Source: Mesocentrotus franciscanus (taxonomy: Eukaryota > Echinodermata > Echinoidea > Camarodonta > Strongylocentrotidae). From it: a DNA stretch of 64,000 nucleotides. Shown piece after piece: positions 45,101-55,323 of the stretch (within the stretch, counting starts at the first letter, position 1; the number at the start of each line of letters is the position of its first letter). The notes beneath the pieces are model-generated. The model made no database searches, was not told the origin of the DNA, and was given only the letters and a program-made list of their open reading frames with translations. A program made the position numbers and the translations under genes. Location: positions 6,443,802 through 6,507,801 of the forward strand of contig CP137666.1 of assembly GCA_037976565.1 (NCBI GenBank). The letters are read 5' to 3'.

Positions 45101-48100
45101 GTGCATCTAGGCCAGGCTCAATAGCCTTGGCTTTAATCAAAGCACACGGTACAGTATTGGTTGATTGGTTGATTGGTTTATGAATAGATACAATGGTTCA
45201 TGGATGATTTGGTGATATATCCAATGACTGACTAATTTATGGATATTGATTTAAATTAACAATTTAAATCAAGTAAAGGAAAAATCCAACCTTAATAGAC
45301 AACTATTTTAAAAGAAAGCAGATAATCAGAGAAGCAGACTAGTGAAAGTTTGAATGAAATCGGACCTAAAATACGAAAGTTATGAATTTGTTAAAGTTTT
45401 ACTGATAATCACTATACTTATGGGAACTTCAAATTGGCTGAGGCACTGACTTAGTGCCAGACAACTTTCCCATTTGTTTCAACACACAAAATGACTAAAA
45501 TGTCAATTTTTCAAAGTGTGTGACCCAGGAGGGTCATTTCTTTTTAGAGGACCTATAATAAGTGAATTATATTTTTGTACATGACAAATTGGAGAGTTGT
45601 CCATTATTACGTCACAATCCACTGACCAATATGAGATTCTCATAGAATTTTTGTTCTCATATTTCAAATATTCATAACTCCTTTATTTCATTGGTCTGAT
45701 TTATTTCAAACTTTTGCCATTCTGTTTCTCTCATTTTTCTTCCTTCCTATTATGAACTTATTAAAAAAGGTTAGATTGCCCTTTAATCAAATCAGTAATT
45801 AACAATTGGGGGGGGGGGTGATTGGTCTCTTTTAGAGATTGATGTACACAATAAGTTTTGTTTTTCAACATTGTTTTTGACAAGCAGCAGGCCAAGTTAT
45901 TGAACATTCTTCCTAACAAAGATTTAGCAAAGAGTATTCAGTTAGAAATAACATTCGTATGACATGTGTTTGAAGTTGCAACCAGCATGTATCCATTCAA
46001 TTTCTTGAAAAAACTTCCTCTCTGTCTTGTTTTCTCTTATATTTTTGAAGGAATAGCACGACTGGATAATGAAGCTAAACAAAAGCAATTATCATCACTA
46101 GCACAGGTAAATATCTGCATAATAGTGTAATGGGGATATAGGAATTACACTCTTATGAGTCATCAACAATGTGTCCATTCTGGGTTTTTTTTTTTATATT
46201 GATATTTTATTTTGTACTGCATCAAACCCTTTTAAAGGTATTAAAAAGTTTTGGTATTGAGTCATGAATTTGGTTCAAATGAAAATATTGGAAGCATATG
46301 CGATTTTACAATATTTAATGATTGTTGTCGCAGTTGAAATCGAGTCTAAAGTGATGAAATTGTAAACAAACTCTTTATGTTGTATAGCGCCCTCTCACGA
46401 CTGATATTATTTTAGCTTTAAAACGATGTTTCTTGACTACAATCGACCGATTTGCTATTCCCGTTTGGAAATTATATATCAGAACTGCATATTCTGAGAT
46501 TTTCATGTTTACATGGTCGTAGCTACCATGGAATGGCCTTAGGCGCTATTTGAAATATTTGAAATTTACCGGGAGCACCGGTAAATTTTGATTATTCAAT
46601 TTGCTCGAAAGCAGAAGTGTTTTAGGATATATCAAAAATTTAAAGAATTAATATCCATCCAATTTCAAAATTTCCCAAAACTTTGCATTACCTTTAATGT
46701 ACTTTGGCAAGTTCACTATATTTTATTATGTTACCCATCACATCAAACAATTTGGTTTACCTGATGTATAACCTAAGTATTTAAAATATTATGTAGATAG
46801 CTTTTCTTTAGCTGAGATCAGACAGAGAAAGAGAAAGGAAAGAGAAAAGAAAAAAAATGGTTTCAGCGTTCATCATGCTCCATGATACTTGGTAATGTAT
46901 GAGACACAGATAGACCAAATATGCGTGACTTATTTGTATATATAATCAATCTCTCAAGCTGGATGTAATCAATCAGTAACTTCTCTATTATGTTTCCTCT
47001 TTTAGGGTGGGGCAACAGCCAATCTAGAATATAGTGACGATCAAGCTGCTCTCCTAGTGTCAGGGGTCACCTTCAGGTGTAGATGCTCTATGAGATTAAA
47101 GAAACCAGAATTGGAGGCCCATCTCACTGAATGTCTTCTTATGGTGAGTTACATATCTGATACAGGTGTACCTTATAAAGTTGAATGTTAGAGAACGTCT
47201 CTTGTTACCAAGATTTAATTGTACATGAATGCATTGACTTTATGTTCCTAACCATTTCATTCTGGAGTTTACAATCTATTTGCATGCATTTGCAATTAGG
47301 GCATAGAGTAATATTGATTTCCAAGGGCTATAATTTTGTCAAATTTGGACTTCACTATTGCATGATCAGTGATTCTAAACATGACAATTGAAAGACATTG
47401 GTTTTACAGGGACTCTTTGCTTGATGGGCAAAATTAAATTTACTTTATATACGCTCCCAGAAGTTTATATCAATTGATACATTAATTTGTTGTAATGATT
47501 ATCTAAAACTCAGCCTCAAGACCTTTTTGTTTCAAAGGATCGAAGCATACATTGTCTGTTAAGAGCTAGAAGGGCGTAAATAGATGGTTTGAGTACATGA
47601 GTTAACAACATTGGCTCTCAGCACACAAATACTTGTTCATGGATATACCATGATTTGATTTCAGCAATTGGCCGAGGACCCACCTTCAGCATCAGCTACC
47701 ATGGTATACACACTCAACAAGGACAAAGGCAAGATCAAAGTAGGGGTGGATACAATATGCAAGTGAGTAAGACCTTTTATGTCAATTACTTTGCCAAACT
47801 CGTAGGATACATGGATAATACAGCTCAAATTTTAATCCATATACCAGTATACCTTGTCAGTCGTTGTGCGTAACAGTGTCTGCATTATGAGACTACAATA
47901 GACTCTGTACTTCAGCTGCTCCTGACACAGACAGAAACTGACGTATTACCTAGGCTCTGCTCAAGACTTTAGGAATTGTGGTAAAGTATCAATTTAGAGT
48001 CTGTGCCTGCAGACTAATACCAATGTGTTTAGGTTTAGTTCAAAGGTCAAAGTTATTATAGGAAGTCTGTAATCACAAGTCCATATAAACCTTGCAATAA

Positions 48101-51100
48101 CATTGTCAATAAAACAGGTTTGTATGCAGGTTTGTGTTCTCGGGGAATATGTGCATGGACTATTTTGTAAAACGAGATTAAGAATTTTTTCCAACTGAAG
48201 ACTTGTATATTTGTTGTGCTGAAAATTTTGTTTAGTACTGATTTTTGTACGGAAGGTCATATACTGTAATTGAAAGATGTAACTGGAAGACATTCTCTTT
48301 TCTGGCCCCTCATTTAGAATTAGTAGTAAGCCATCAAATTTGAATCGGTGAAGATATATCAAAACATTTCCGGTTATAAAATGCGAGAATGCAAATATTA
48401 GTTTGATAAGTTTTTAAGGTACACAAGCTGACACAAAAATTGCATTTTTTTCTTTGAAATTGTAGCATCAGATAAATATATTTATTGCAATAGAATGATA
48501 GTGGGATTGTTCATATGCAGGCTATGCTGTCTATTTGAAATGCTTAGACTGCAAAATATTGACCTTCAACGTATTCATCTTAACATTATACATGTATGTT
48601 ACAGATATCTAGATAATGTGTGCCAGGATCCAGGGGAAGAGAAGTATCGTAAGATCCGATCAAGCAACAAGGCCTTTCAGGAAAGAATTACTGGACTGGT
48701 AGGTGCAGAGGAATTCCTTCAAGCTGTTGGCTTTGAGAGGAAGATACTGCCTTACGAAGGTTAGTTAAATCCTGTGTTCAGTCTTAACTTATTTGTTCAA
48801 TCATATCACGCCACATAACCAATGCCAAGCCAACTGATTGTTTGGGCATACTGTAAATTCAAACTTGGTATTAATCTAATAGTCATAGAAATATATCCAT
48901 AGTTTTCAAAGCACTTAGACATTTGTCCTAGCAAAAACCAACAAAGCAGTATCATAGAAGGGGTTCATAGTTAGAGTATTTCATGTTCCTAAACCCTCAA
49001 GCCAGGTATTCAAGAGGAATGTATTGCATTTATCAACATTGACTTGGTACTGTGTACCAAAGACATCTATGTCCTTGGCACTGTATCAAAGACATTCCTT
49101 GGCACTGTACCAAAGACATCTACTTCCTTGGCACTGTGTACCAAAGGCATATACTTCCTTGATACTGTGTACCAAAGACATCTAATTCCTTGGCACTGTA
49201 CCAAAGACATCTACTTCCTGACCTTTCCATATGATATCTATCAAGAAGAGTATTGTTGTAATGTTTTCTATCCACCAAACCAACCTCATCAAACTGCAAA
49301 TGGTTAATTATTCTCTTGTCCATAGATTCTGAGACTGATTTCTTTGTGCTGAATGAGGAGAGAGCCTTAAACATTGATAGATTGAATGCTATGAAGGAGC
49401 TCTTGAAGTCTGGTGCTCCATACAAACCAGTCCTGGAACGGGACATGAAGGTTTACCAACCGTCCCAAAGGGCAAGCCACTTCAAAATTCCAAGCGAGTT
49501 TTACATGCTTACACCAGAGGAGATCAAAAGAGAACAACAAATCAGGTATGTAGCCTTCCCTTTATTGGATTAAAAATTATTTGTTGACTACAACTACTGC
49601 CATCGACCCATCAATTCACCCATACTTTTCAGGCTTATTGTCCCTTAAGTTTGTCAGGAGGTTTTAGCTTTGATCCATAAACTTCAGTCTAATTTTGTCT
49701 GATGGATGCTTTCTTTTATTTTGTTTTGTTGTTGTAGTTGTTGGTATTGATGATGTTGTTGGTGGTGGTAGTGTTCTACATACTTCTACATTCACCTTTA
49801 ATCGGCTTTTATGCCATTGCCAATGTTCTTGTGCAGTTGTAGCCATGTAAGATTCTTATCACATGTAATTTCCTTTGTTTAGTCCTCATTTCTGTCATTG
49901 CTCTCTGTTCCTGATCCCTTTTGAAATTATTGAGGGATGATAAATAGATTTGAAGGCCATGGAATTGTATTAGCCAAGTGAAGTTGAACGAAGAAATCAC
50001 AAGTGTGCTGCATCTGTTGAATTGCAGGGCTGAGGTTATTGAGCGTGGTTCAGTACTACGAACGAAAGCCATGAAGGAAGCAGAGTCACAGAAGGCACTA
50101 CGCAGATACCGCTATGCTCTCATCAGGATTCGCTTCCCAGACGGTGTCTTATTGCAAGGTAAGACACTGAGACAGTCCAAAAGATGACGAATGGTTACTG
50201 GTCTTTTTCTTTTTGCCTATGATACGATTTCCTTGTGTTGTCCAAAATTCCAAGCAATGAGACAATATGATACATGATGACATCAGATGCATAACATTTT
50301 CTTCATTATTATCTTTCCAATGATTTCATTTAAGGGTATTGGCCATTGATTCTCATAGAAGCAAATGAATATTTTGTTACTGTTTGTTGTTCTGTTTTTT
50401 TTTTTTGGGAAATTTGTAAAACTGCCTTATTTGTAACATGGAAAGTTTTTCATTTGATCTACCTCTTTTTAGGTACTTTCCATGCAAGAGACAAGCTTCG
50501 GACACTCAAGGAGTTTGTCCAGTCTCAGCTGGACAACAGCTGGCAGCCTTTCATCTTGACTGACCCAGGCAACATCAAACTAACTGATGATGATAAGATG
50601 CTGGCTGAACTACATCTGGTAATTACAAGAAGAATGATTTTAGGAGTGGATGAAGTGTTTTTATGGTCACGTGGATCGAGCCCATTAATTTCAATCAGCC
50701 AGCTGATGGTTTGAAATATCATGTCATGAAGCTTGCAGTCTTCTTGCTAGACATCCATTGAATGAATCCACAAAGCAGTTCTAAAACTAGAATTGCACAA
50801 TGGGTCTCTTGCATAAAATGCATTTGACTACAAAGTTTCCATTGAGGAAGGGGTTGTGTTGATCTTTGTATTTTATCTCAGTTTCAAATTATTGAAGTAA
50901 GATTTTTATGTGAAGGCTAGTTTAAATTAATTTACCATGAAACCATAAAAATGGGTGCACAATCAAGTAAAGTGCTCAGGTGGACATATGGACACTCTGA
51001 GATACTACAAACAAATGTGTGGATGATCATTTTGAAAATTCTGTAACTTAAAATCATGATAAATTATTAAGTGTACTTGCATGATTATTATGATTATTCT

Positions 51101-51281
51101 TTTAGTCTGACATGTTGATCTTGATTTGTTTCTACATGTATGTTTTGTCCAGGCCCCTGCAGTAGTGATCAACTTCTCCTGGGATGCGGAGGTGATGGCA
51201 GACATCGCTGCAGCCAGCCAGGGAGCCATGCGGGTCACCTACCTGAAACCAGATGCCATGGGACAACTCCAACTACTCTAG
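39197..51281 (+). CDS. UBXN6: UBX domain-containing protein 6 (UBXD1), 10 exons, 439 aa
   Basis: Exons with matching phases at every GT/AG junction: 39197-39297, 44859-45004, 46051-46106, 47006-47143, 47665-47762, 48605-48759, 49326-49545, 50028-50158, 50473-50618, 51153-51281 (TAG), 1320 nt. The N-terminus MKKIGEFFEKKKTDMKFKQA matches the conserved UBXN6 start. Residues about 150-240 form the PUB domain (MVYTLNKDKGKIKVGVDTI, then KYLDNVCQDPGEEKYRKIR), which binds the p97/VCP C-terminus. EFYMLTPEEIKREQQ precedes a coiled stretch and the C-terminal UBX domain (about 330-412; YRYALIRIRFPDGVLLQGTF, then LHLAPAVVINFSWD). Candidate VCP-interacting helices are AGQAALTRMD (exon 2) and IARLDNEAKQKQ (exon 3). 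Length is close to the human protein (441 aa). The family acts as a cytosolic p97 cofactor in endolysosomal sorting, mitophagy and ER-linked degradation. Intron 1 (5.6 kb) hosts a Merlin transposon; an exon-2 duplicate follows exon 2. Confidence 0.95.
39655..39875. repeat. TCTAGA/AGATCT palindrome-rich stretch and short (AGT)n inverted repeat
   Basis: Dense palindromic words (tctagatctagtctagaga, tagatctactagtagt), then gtagtagtagtactt facing ttctactactactactag, forming a small hairpin. In UBXN6 intron 1. Confidence 0.6.
41195..41485. repeat. Poly-T/poly-C-rich hAT-related fragment
   Basis: Long T runs with cagattttt and cctgatttt phrases, then cctggatcc and tagtgctcactatcaccc, the complement of the agtgagca phrase of the hAT-type MITEs at 1807 and 31403. 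Ends are not defined. In UBXN6 intron 1. Confidence 0.45.
41866..43214 (-). mobile_element. Structurally complete Merlin-type DNA transposon in UBXN6 intron 1
   Basis: Terminal inverted repeats of 24 bp: left GGTGAGAGTTCCTTTGCACC and right complement GGAAAGAGTTCCTTTGCACC (two mismatches, both continuing CCCA). A perfect 8-bp target duplication GGGTTTAC flanks it (41858-41865 and 43215-43222). 8-9-bp duplications and GG-starting ends are typical for Merlin/IS1016. The 1349-bp element carries an ISXO2-like transposase frame on the minus strand. Its opposite orientation to UBXN6 and lack of splice interference fit a tolerated insertion. Confidence 0.88.
42117..42740 (-). CDS. Merlin / ISXO2-like (IS1595-type DDE) transposase, 207-aa main exon
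   Basis: The protein carries the core of the DDE_Tnp_IS1595 domain without stop or frameshift: VEIDKSKFGKTKYNRGR with the first catalytic Asp, EGQWVIGGICRETRQTFLV, KPGTTIISDCWKAYDNL with the second Asp, LTVNHSINFVDPLTGAHTNN, and NIENLWWQV with the third acidic residue (Glu), then EYMWGHAH. It ends YKPKK and a stop. No suitable ATG lies at its start; the minus strand just upstream reads tatattttgtag, a splice acceptor at 42741-42742, so an upstream exon encoding the N-terminal part probably lies between 42743 and 43190. I could not define that exon. The product would cut and paste the surrounding element. All three catalytic residues are kept, so recent activity is possible. Confidence 0.85.
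   Translation of the reverse strand, partial: VTSDSDNSNVLTTSKETIADYFSYCPEVCQWSLETKLHTNQSIGGPGFTVEIDKSKFGKTKYNRGRFVEGQWVIGGICRETRQTFLVALPNNKRDRATLEPIILQHIKPGTTIISDCWKAYDNLRATGLQHLTVNHSINFVDPLTGAHTNNIENLWWQVTQQRSEMHTRHKYLMSHLCEYMWGHAHKEMDLFEAFMHNAAELYKPKK
45056..45148 (+). other. Diverged tandem duplicate of UBXN6 exon 2 (possible cassette exon)
   Basis: About 100 bp starting 50 bp after exon 2 match its 3' two-thirds and donor: agctggccaagcagc, cctggtcct, gccaggctca, atcaaagcaca and then the donor ggtaca. Read from the AG at 45054-45055 it is 93 nt, open, starts and ends in the same phase (1) as the exon 2/exon 3 junction, and would add 31 residues containing AGQAALNRLDPGP. The upstream pyrimidine tract is weak (gtctttgattaatag). 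Whether it is spliced is unknown. Confidence 0.6.
45272..45786. mobile_element. ~515-bp MITE in UBXN6 intron 2
   Basis: Left end taaaggaaaaatccaacctt and right end complement ttaaagggcaatctaacctt are related inverted repeats, with further matching inner blocks (gtttgaatgaaatcgg and gtttgaaataaatcag; agttatgaat in both arms). A right-half copy lies at 16575-16760. Flanks aatcaagt / aatcaaat may be an 8-bp duplication. Confidence 0.65.
47554..47625. repeat. 70-bp hairpin repeat, copy 3 (degenerate right arm)
   Basis: gtctgttaagagctagaagg then gcgtaaat, with the right arm atgagttaac...ggctctcag partly decayed. In UBXN6 intron 4. Confidence 0.55.
49040..49218. repeat. Minisatellite of ~33 bp units in UBXN6 intron 6
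   Basis: About five imperfect units of the form ccttggcactgtaccaaag + acatctactt, with some units carrying gtgtacc instead of gtacc. The Val/Leu-Cys-Thr-Lys repeat peptides reading through it are artefacts. Confidence 0.8.
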
Positions 51282-53450
51282 AAAGATGTAGGACACTAGG
51301 ATGACAATCAATGAGGATGGAATGGCTAGAAGGAAGGGAAGAAGAATGGAGGATATGAACCTTACCACTTGAACTACCTGCAGGTTACAAATAGAAGAAT
51401 AGTGACATGGTATAGTGGTTCATTCACTTGACTCTCAATCCAAGAGTTGAGGAGTTTGAATCCTAGCCCGGCACTAATGACATTAATCCACATTGTCCAC
51501 TCTCAAACCAGGTGTAAATGGGTACTTGGCAATTGCTGTGCTAATAATAATTGCGGGCCTTTATGAAGAACAGCGCTAAAGTTGATGAGGCTTCCTTAGT
51601 ATAGCACAATTATTATTGCTAAATGCAGCTACTTAAAAGATGAGCAAGGCTTAAAGGATGAGGAGAAGAGGAATGTCTGACAGAAATGGCATAGATGTGG
51701 TTCCAGAAGAGGCATTACAGATACAATGAGAGGGCAAACATATGCATATCTTGTTGAGTGCTGGTGCATTTCTTGAAATCAGGTGCTACTGAATCCTCTT
51801 AAGGAGAGGGTCTTTTGAAGTGAAAGAACTAGGTCATAATAGACTGAAGGAAACACTGGTATTAGAAAAATGGTGGTTAACTTATCAACTCATAATTCCT
51901 GATGTCCTGTTTAGGTGAAACAAATTTATTATGTATGAAGAGTCTTATCTTTTGGTTTGTTGATTACATGTATATATGTTAGTAAGTTCTATTCGTTTTG
52001 CTAGAATGACGGATTTGTCCTCTAATGTTTACTTGAATGGATTCTGTAATGTTCTTGAATGAGCAAAGACAATGCTCCAAAGAAAGCTCCAATCATGCCA
52101 ATATGTTTCTACCAAGGTTGTGACTTTCCTACATAGTTGCTTGGTAAGCCTTGCATGTATGTAAAAGATTATCTTCTAAGAATGTGCAATATCTATTTAC
52201 TTGGGTAATATTTACATATGAATTTTATTTTGTACAACAGGTAAAACTTTGATCAAATGTGTAAATCTTTGTTACGTTATTTATTTTGTCCATAAGGAAA
52301 CAGAAATAAGAAATTAATATCAGAAATACATTTGTAATGTAATCTTGAATTATATTCCTTTGATAGGTCTACATGTATACACAAATATTTGTAACAAACT
52401 TGGATGAACAAGTAGATTTTATTATTTAGTGTGATAGATTTTCCTTAAGTTGGACAAGAAACTATTAATTCAGGCATTTGATCATTTTCAGTACATCCAA
52501 TTAAAAAATCTTTTTCAATGTAACCTGATATTTTTGTAAGTTTCAATTTTGAAGACAAATTAAAAAAACCTTTGTTGAATCCAATTTAATTCACATTTTG
52601 AGATGCTTTTCATTTCACAGTTTGTTTAAAATGCAGTTTTCTTGATAATATTTAATGGTAGTTTATAATGTATTGGGGTAATCTTGTTCTAATATTATTG
52701 TAAAACTCTTGTTTGATTGTCTCATTTCCTCTTTCATTAATTTTCTTTCCTCTTTATCTGAATATTACCATTAAAAGCTTTTACATACCTCCTTTTTATA
52801 TTATCTGTCATTTACTGATGTCAAATTATAGACTAGTTCAAAATCATGTTCATTTTTTCCCAGAATCCCTGGTGACGAACTATTGAATTTGCATGTTTTG
52901 CATGATATAATCTTAAGCTTGCATGCATTAAAGATTGCTATGTCAGTATAATCTATCATTCTGATGTTCAAGGAGAACTTATTTTAGAAACGGTAGTTTG
53001 ACTGCCCCAAGATATAGGTAGACTTGATTTATTCAGGCTTGTTAAAAATGAGATGGGGTTTATTACATCTTCAATCCATATACACTGAGATAATGATCTA
53101 AATATGAAATTGTATTACTCTTACATTGTAATGTATGCTGTAATTACAATGTTATCTGCTTTCCGTAATCGTCAATATTGTATTGTCCTTAGATAAGATA
53201 AGTGTATTAGGATAGGTATTTAATAGCAAGGAAGAAAATTTAGAAGATATTGGAAATATCATGATCAGCTCTATGACAGTAAAGGGTTAAGTTGTAAATA
53301 GTATTAAATATGCTCTATATGAAATATATCAAGACTAATTTTTATATTCTATATGTTGAATTGAATCTGTCGTACTTGTTCAAATAGAAAGTCAACTATT
53401 ATGATAATGTTGTTGTGTTATTCATTCAAGTTGTAGGTATATCAGTGTTT
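51282..53450 (+). other. UBXN6 3' UTR and 3' flank
   Basis: No further coding sequence. Several ATTAAA signals (about 52500, 52557, 52769, 52927 and 53303) could direct polyadenylation; no canonical AATAAA stands out. The end of the transcript cannot be fixed from sequence. Confidence 0.45.
51401..51618 (+). mobile_element. tRNA-derived SINE in the UBXN6 3' UTR
   Basis: tRNA-like head with A-box region tggtatagtggttcattcac and B box agtttgaatcct, followed by a body (gacattaatccacattgtcc, caggtgtaaatgggtacttg) also seen in 18675-18992, and a tail with atagcacaattattatt. Sense orientation to UBXN6, about 120 bp after the stop. Confidence 0.75.
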
Positions 53451-53655
53451 GAGCAAGAGCAGAGATGTTGAAATGATGAAAGCAGGGATCTCTTACGAAC
53501 AATCAAACCTTGTCCAGATATGCACCTGTAAACTGCAGTAGTTTTATTATGACGACGTAAAGTGTAATACGCTTCTAATACGCTTATAACACAAAGCTAA
53601 ATGAATACCTCTGTTGCAAGCACTTGCCATTCATTTACACGTTATAAAAAAACAG

Positions 53656-53952
53656 CTGCAGGGGGGTGTTTCACAAAGACTAAGATCGACTTTAAGTTGG
53701 ACTTAAATATGGCGGGCCATTCATGCCATTGGTTGCTATCCCCATTGGTCTCTAAATTATAATCTTTAGATAATATTTTTTCCTTCAATAATGAACTATC
53801 AAAAAATGTAATCTCTAGATTTGAGACCATGATTTGTACGTCCCTTGAAAGACAAATGCCAGTAAATGGTAAGAGCAAACAGTGGCATGAACGGCCTGTT
53901 ATACTTAAGTCCAACTTAAAGTCGATCTTAGTCTTAGTGAACACCCCCCAGG
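53656..53952. mobile_element. ~295-bp foldback MITE
   Basis: Inverted arms of about 85 bp: left ggggggtgtttcacaaagac, taagatcgactttaagttgg, right complement ggggggtgttcactaagact, taagatcgactttaagttgg, continuing through ggccattcatgccattgg-like sequence. The target duplication is unclear. Open frames on both strands here are the arms being translated. Confidence 0.8.
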
Positions 53953-54922
53953 TTTTGTTGCGGCGATTGAAGGGATGTTTATTCTGGCGTGCATGTGGTC
54001 AGTTTACCCCTCCCCCACATGATTTTAGGATTAAGTATGTATCCTATGCAATGTAAGCTTCCTATAGCATACCGGTACTTGTATGTTAAAAATTGATGTA
54101 TCCCTCTTGGAATGTACTTCATACCATAATGAATATGAAATCTCAGTCATAGGTTTCACAGTATTTCCATGAAAAACAAAACAAAATGTCTTTTTGAGCA
54201 TAAAGTAATTGCAATTCTATATCAAAATCAATAATTTTGTTAAGAAATCAATCTGAACAATTGCTTTCAGACGAAATCAGCTCCAGGACCCAACTGCGAG
54301 AATAAGTCAAATGGCAAGATTGATTTCATGAAAATTATTGATTTTGTTACAGTCACAAGTGTTACACTTGGTGCCTAATAGACATATAATATTTTCTGAC
54401 CTGCCTAAAATTTAATTTGAAATATAACGGTTGATTTGCCCATGAAAAGTCAGTTCCCATTTCTAATATGGTGGGGAGTTCCTAAACACTAGTTGGCTTG
54501 CAAAAGGGATACAGTACCTTTAAAGGGATATGGTCAGCAGTTTCTATGTGCAGTAGGTTTTAGTTCGCTGACACCAGAGTAGGTGGAACTACCAATAATG
54601 GGCATACAGGTCTTGCACACAGTGAATTGTATGTCCCACCAAGAAATAACCCCCCTCCCGCCCCAGTCTCTTTGGAGAGTCTTCGGGTGAGGAAAAATTT
54701 GTAAATTTGTGATGATATCATTTTACGTATGGGGTGATAAGTGGATAATGCAGTGCATTATGTAAGGCTCGTTGGTCTATGAAGGCCACTCCCACTTTAC
54801 ATCTGATCTGTTATCAGATGAAAACCTGAATGGTGTCAAATTCCCCAAGAGAACCCATGCTTATGTGTCTTTAACATTCTCAGATTTTCAACATTCCCTA
54901 ACACACCATTATTCAAGTATCT

Positions 54923-55323
54923 AACCCTGCATTCAGACTACCCGCATTCATCGTATAGCTACCGGTATACAAGACTTGTATATGATAAGTACCGGTAATT
55001 ACAATTTTGAAAGTCTGAACGTAACATAAATAAACGTATAACAAAACGTTTTATAGCAAACTGCATGTTTGAGCATCGTTTCGAACTAAAAGTCAATAAA
55101 GAATCGGGGTCCCGCACAAGTCTGAACATCATATCGTATAGAAATTGTAATACTGGGCGGGGCTTATCGTGAGTGCGCACTAATGATTGGCCAGATGTCA
55201 TTGCAACTGACCTCGTCAAAACGATCTATATACGATGCTGTTTTCTAGTCTGTACGCTCCTTTTGTCATACAATGATTCTCAATATGACGTTTCTTTATC
55301 TGTTCTTTGTCTGAACAGGTTAT
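54923..55323. mobile_element. Possible ~400-bp MITE with ttcagac ends
   Basis: Left aaccctgcattcagacta and right gtctgaacaggtta are inverted. Inside, agtctgaac occurs in both orientations and tcgtatag / ctatatacga pairs appear. Ends and duplication are not certain. Confidence 0.4.
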
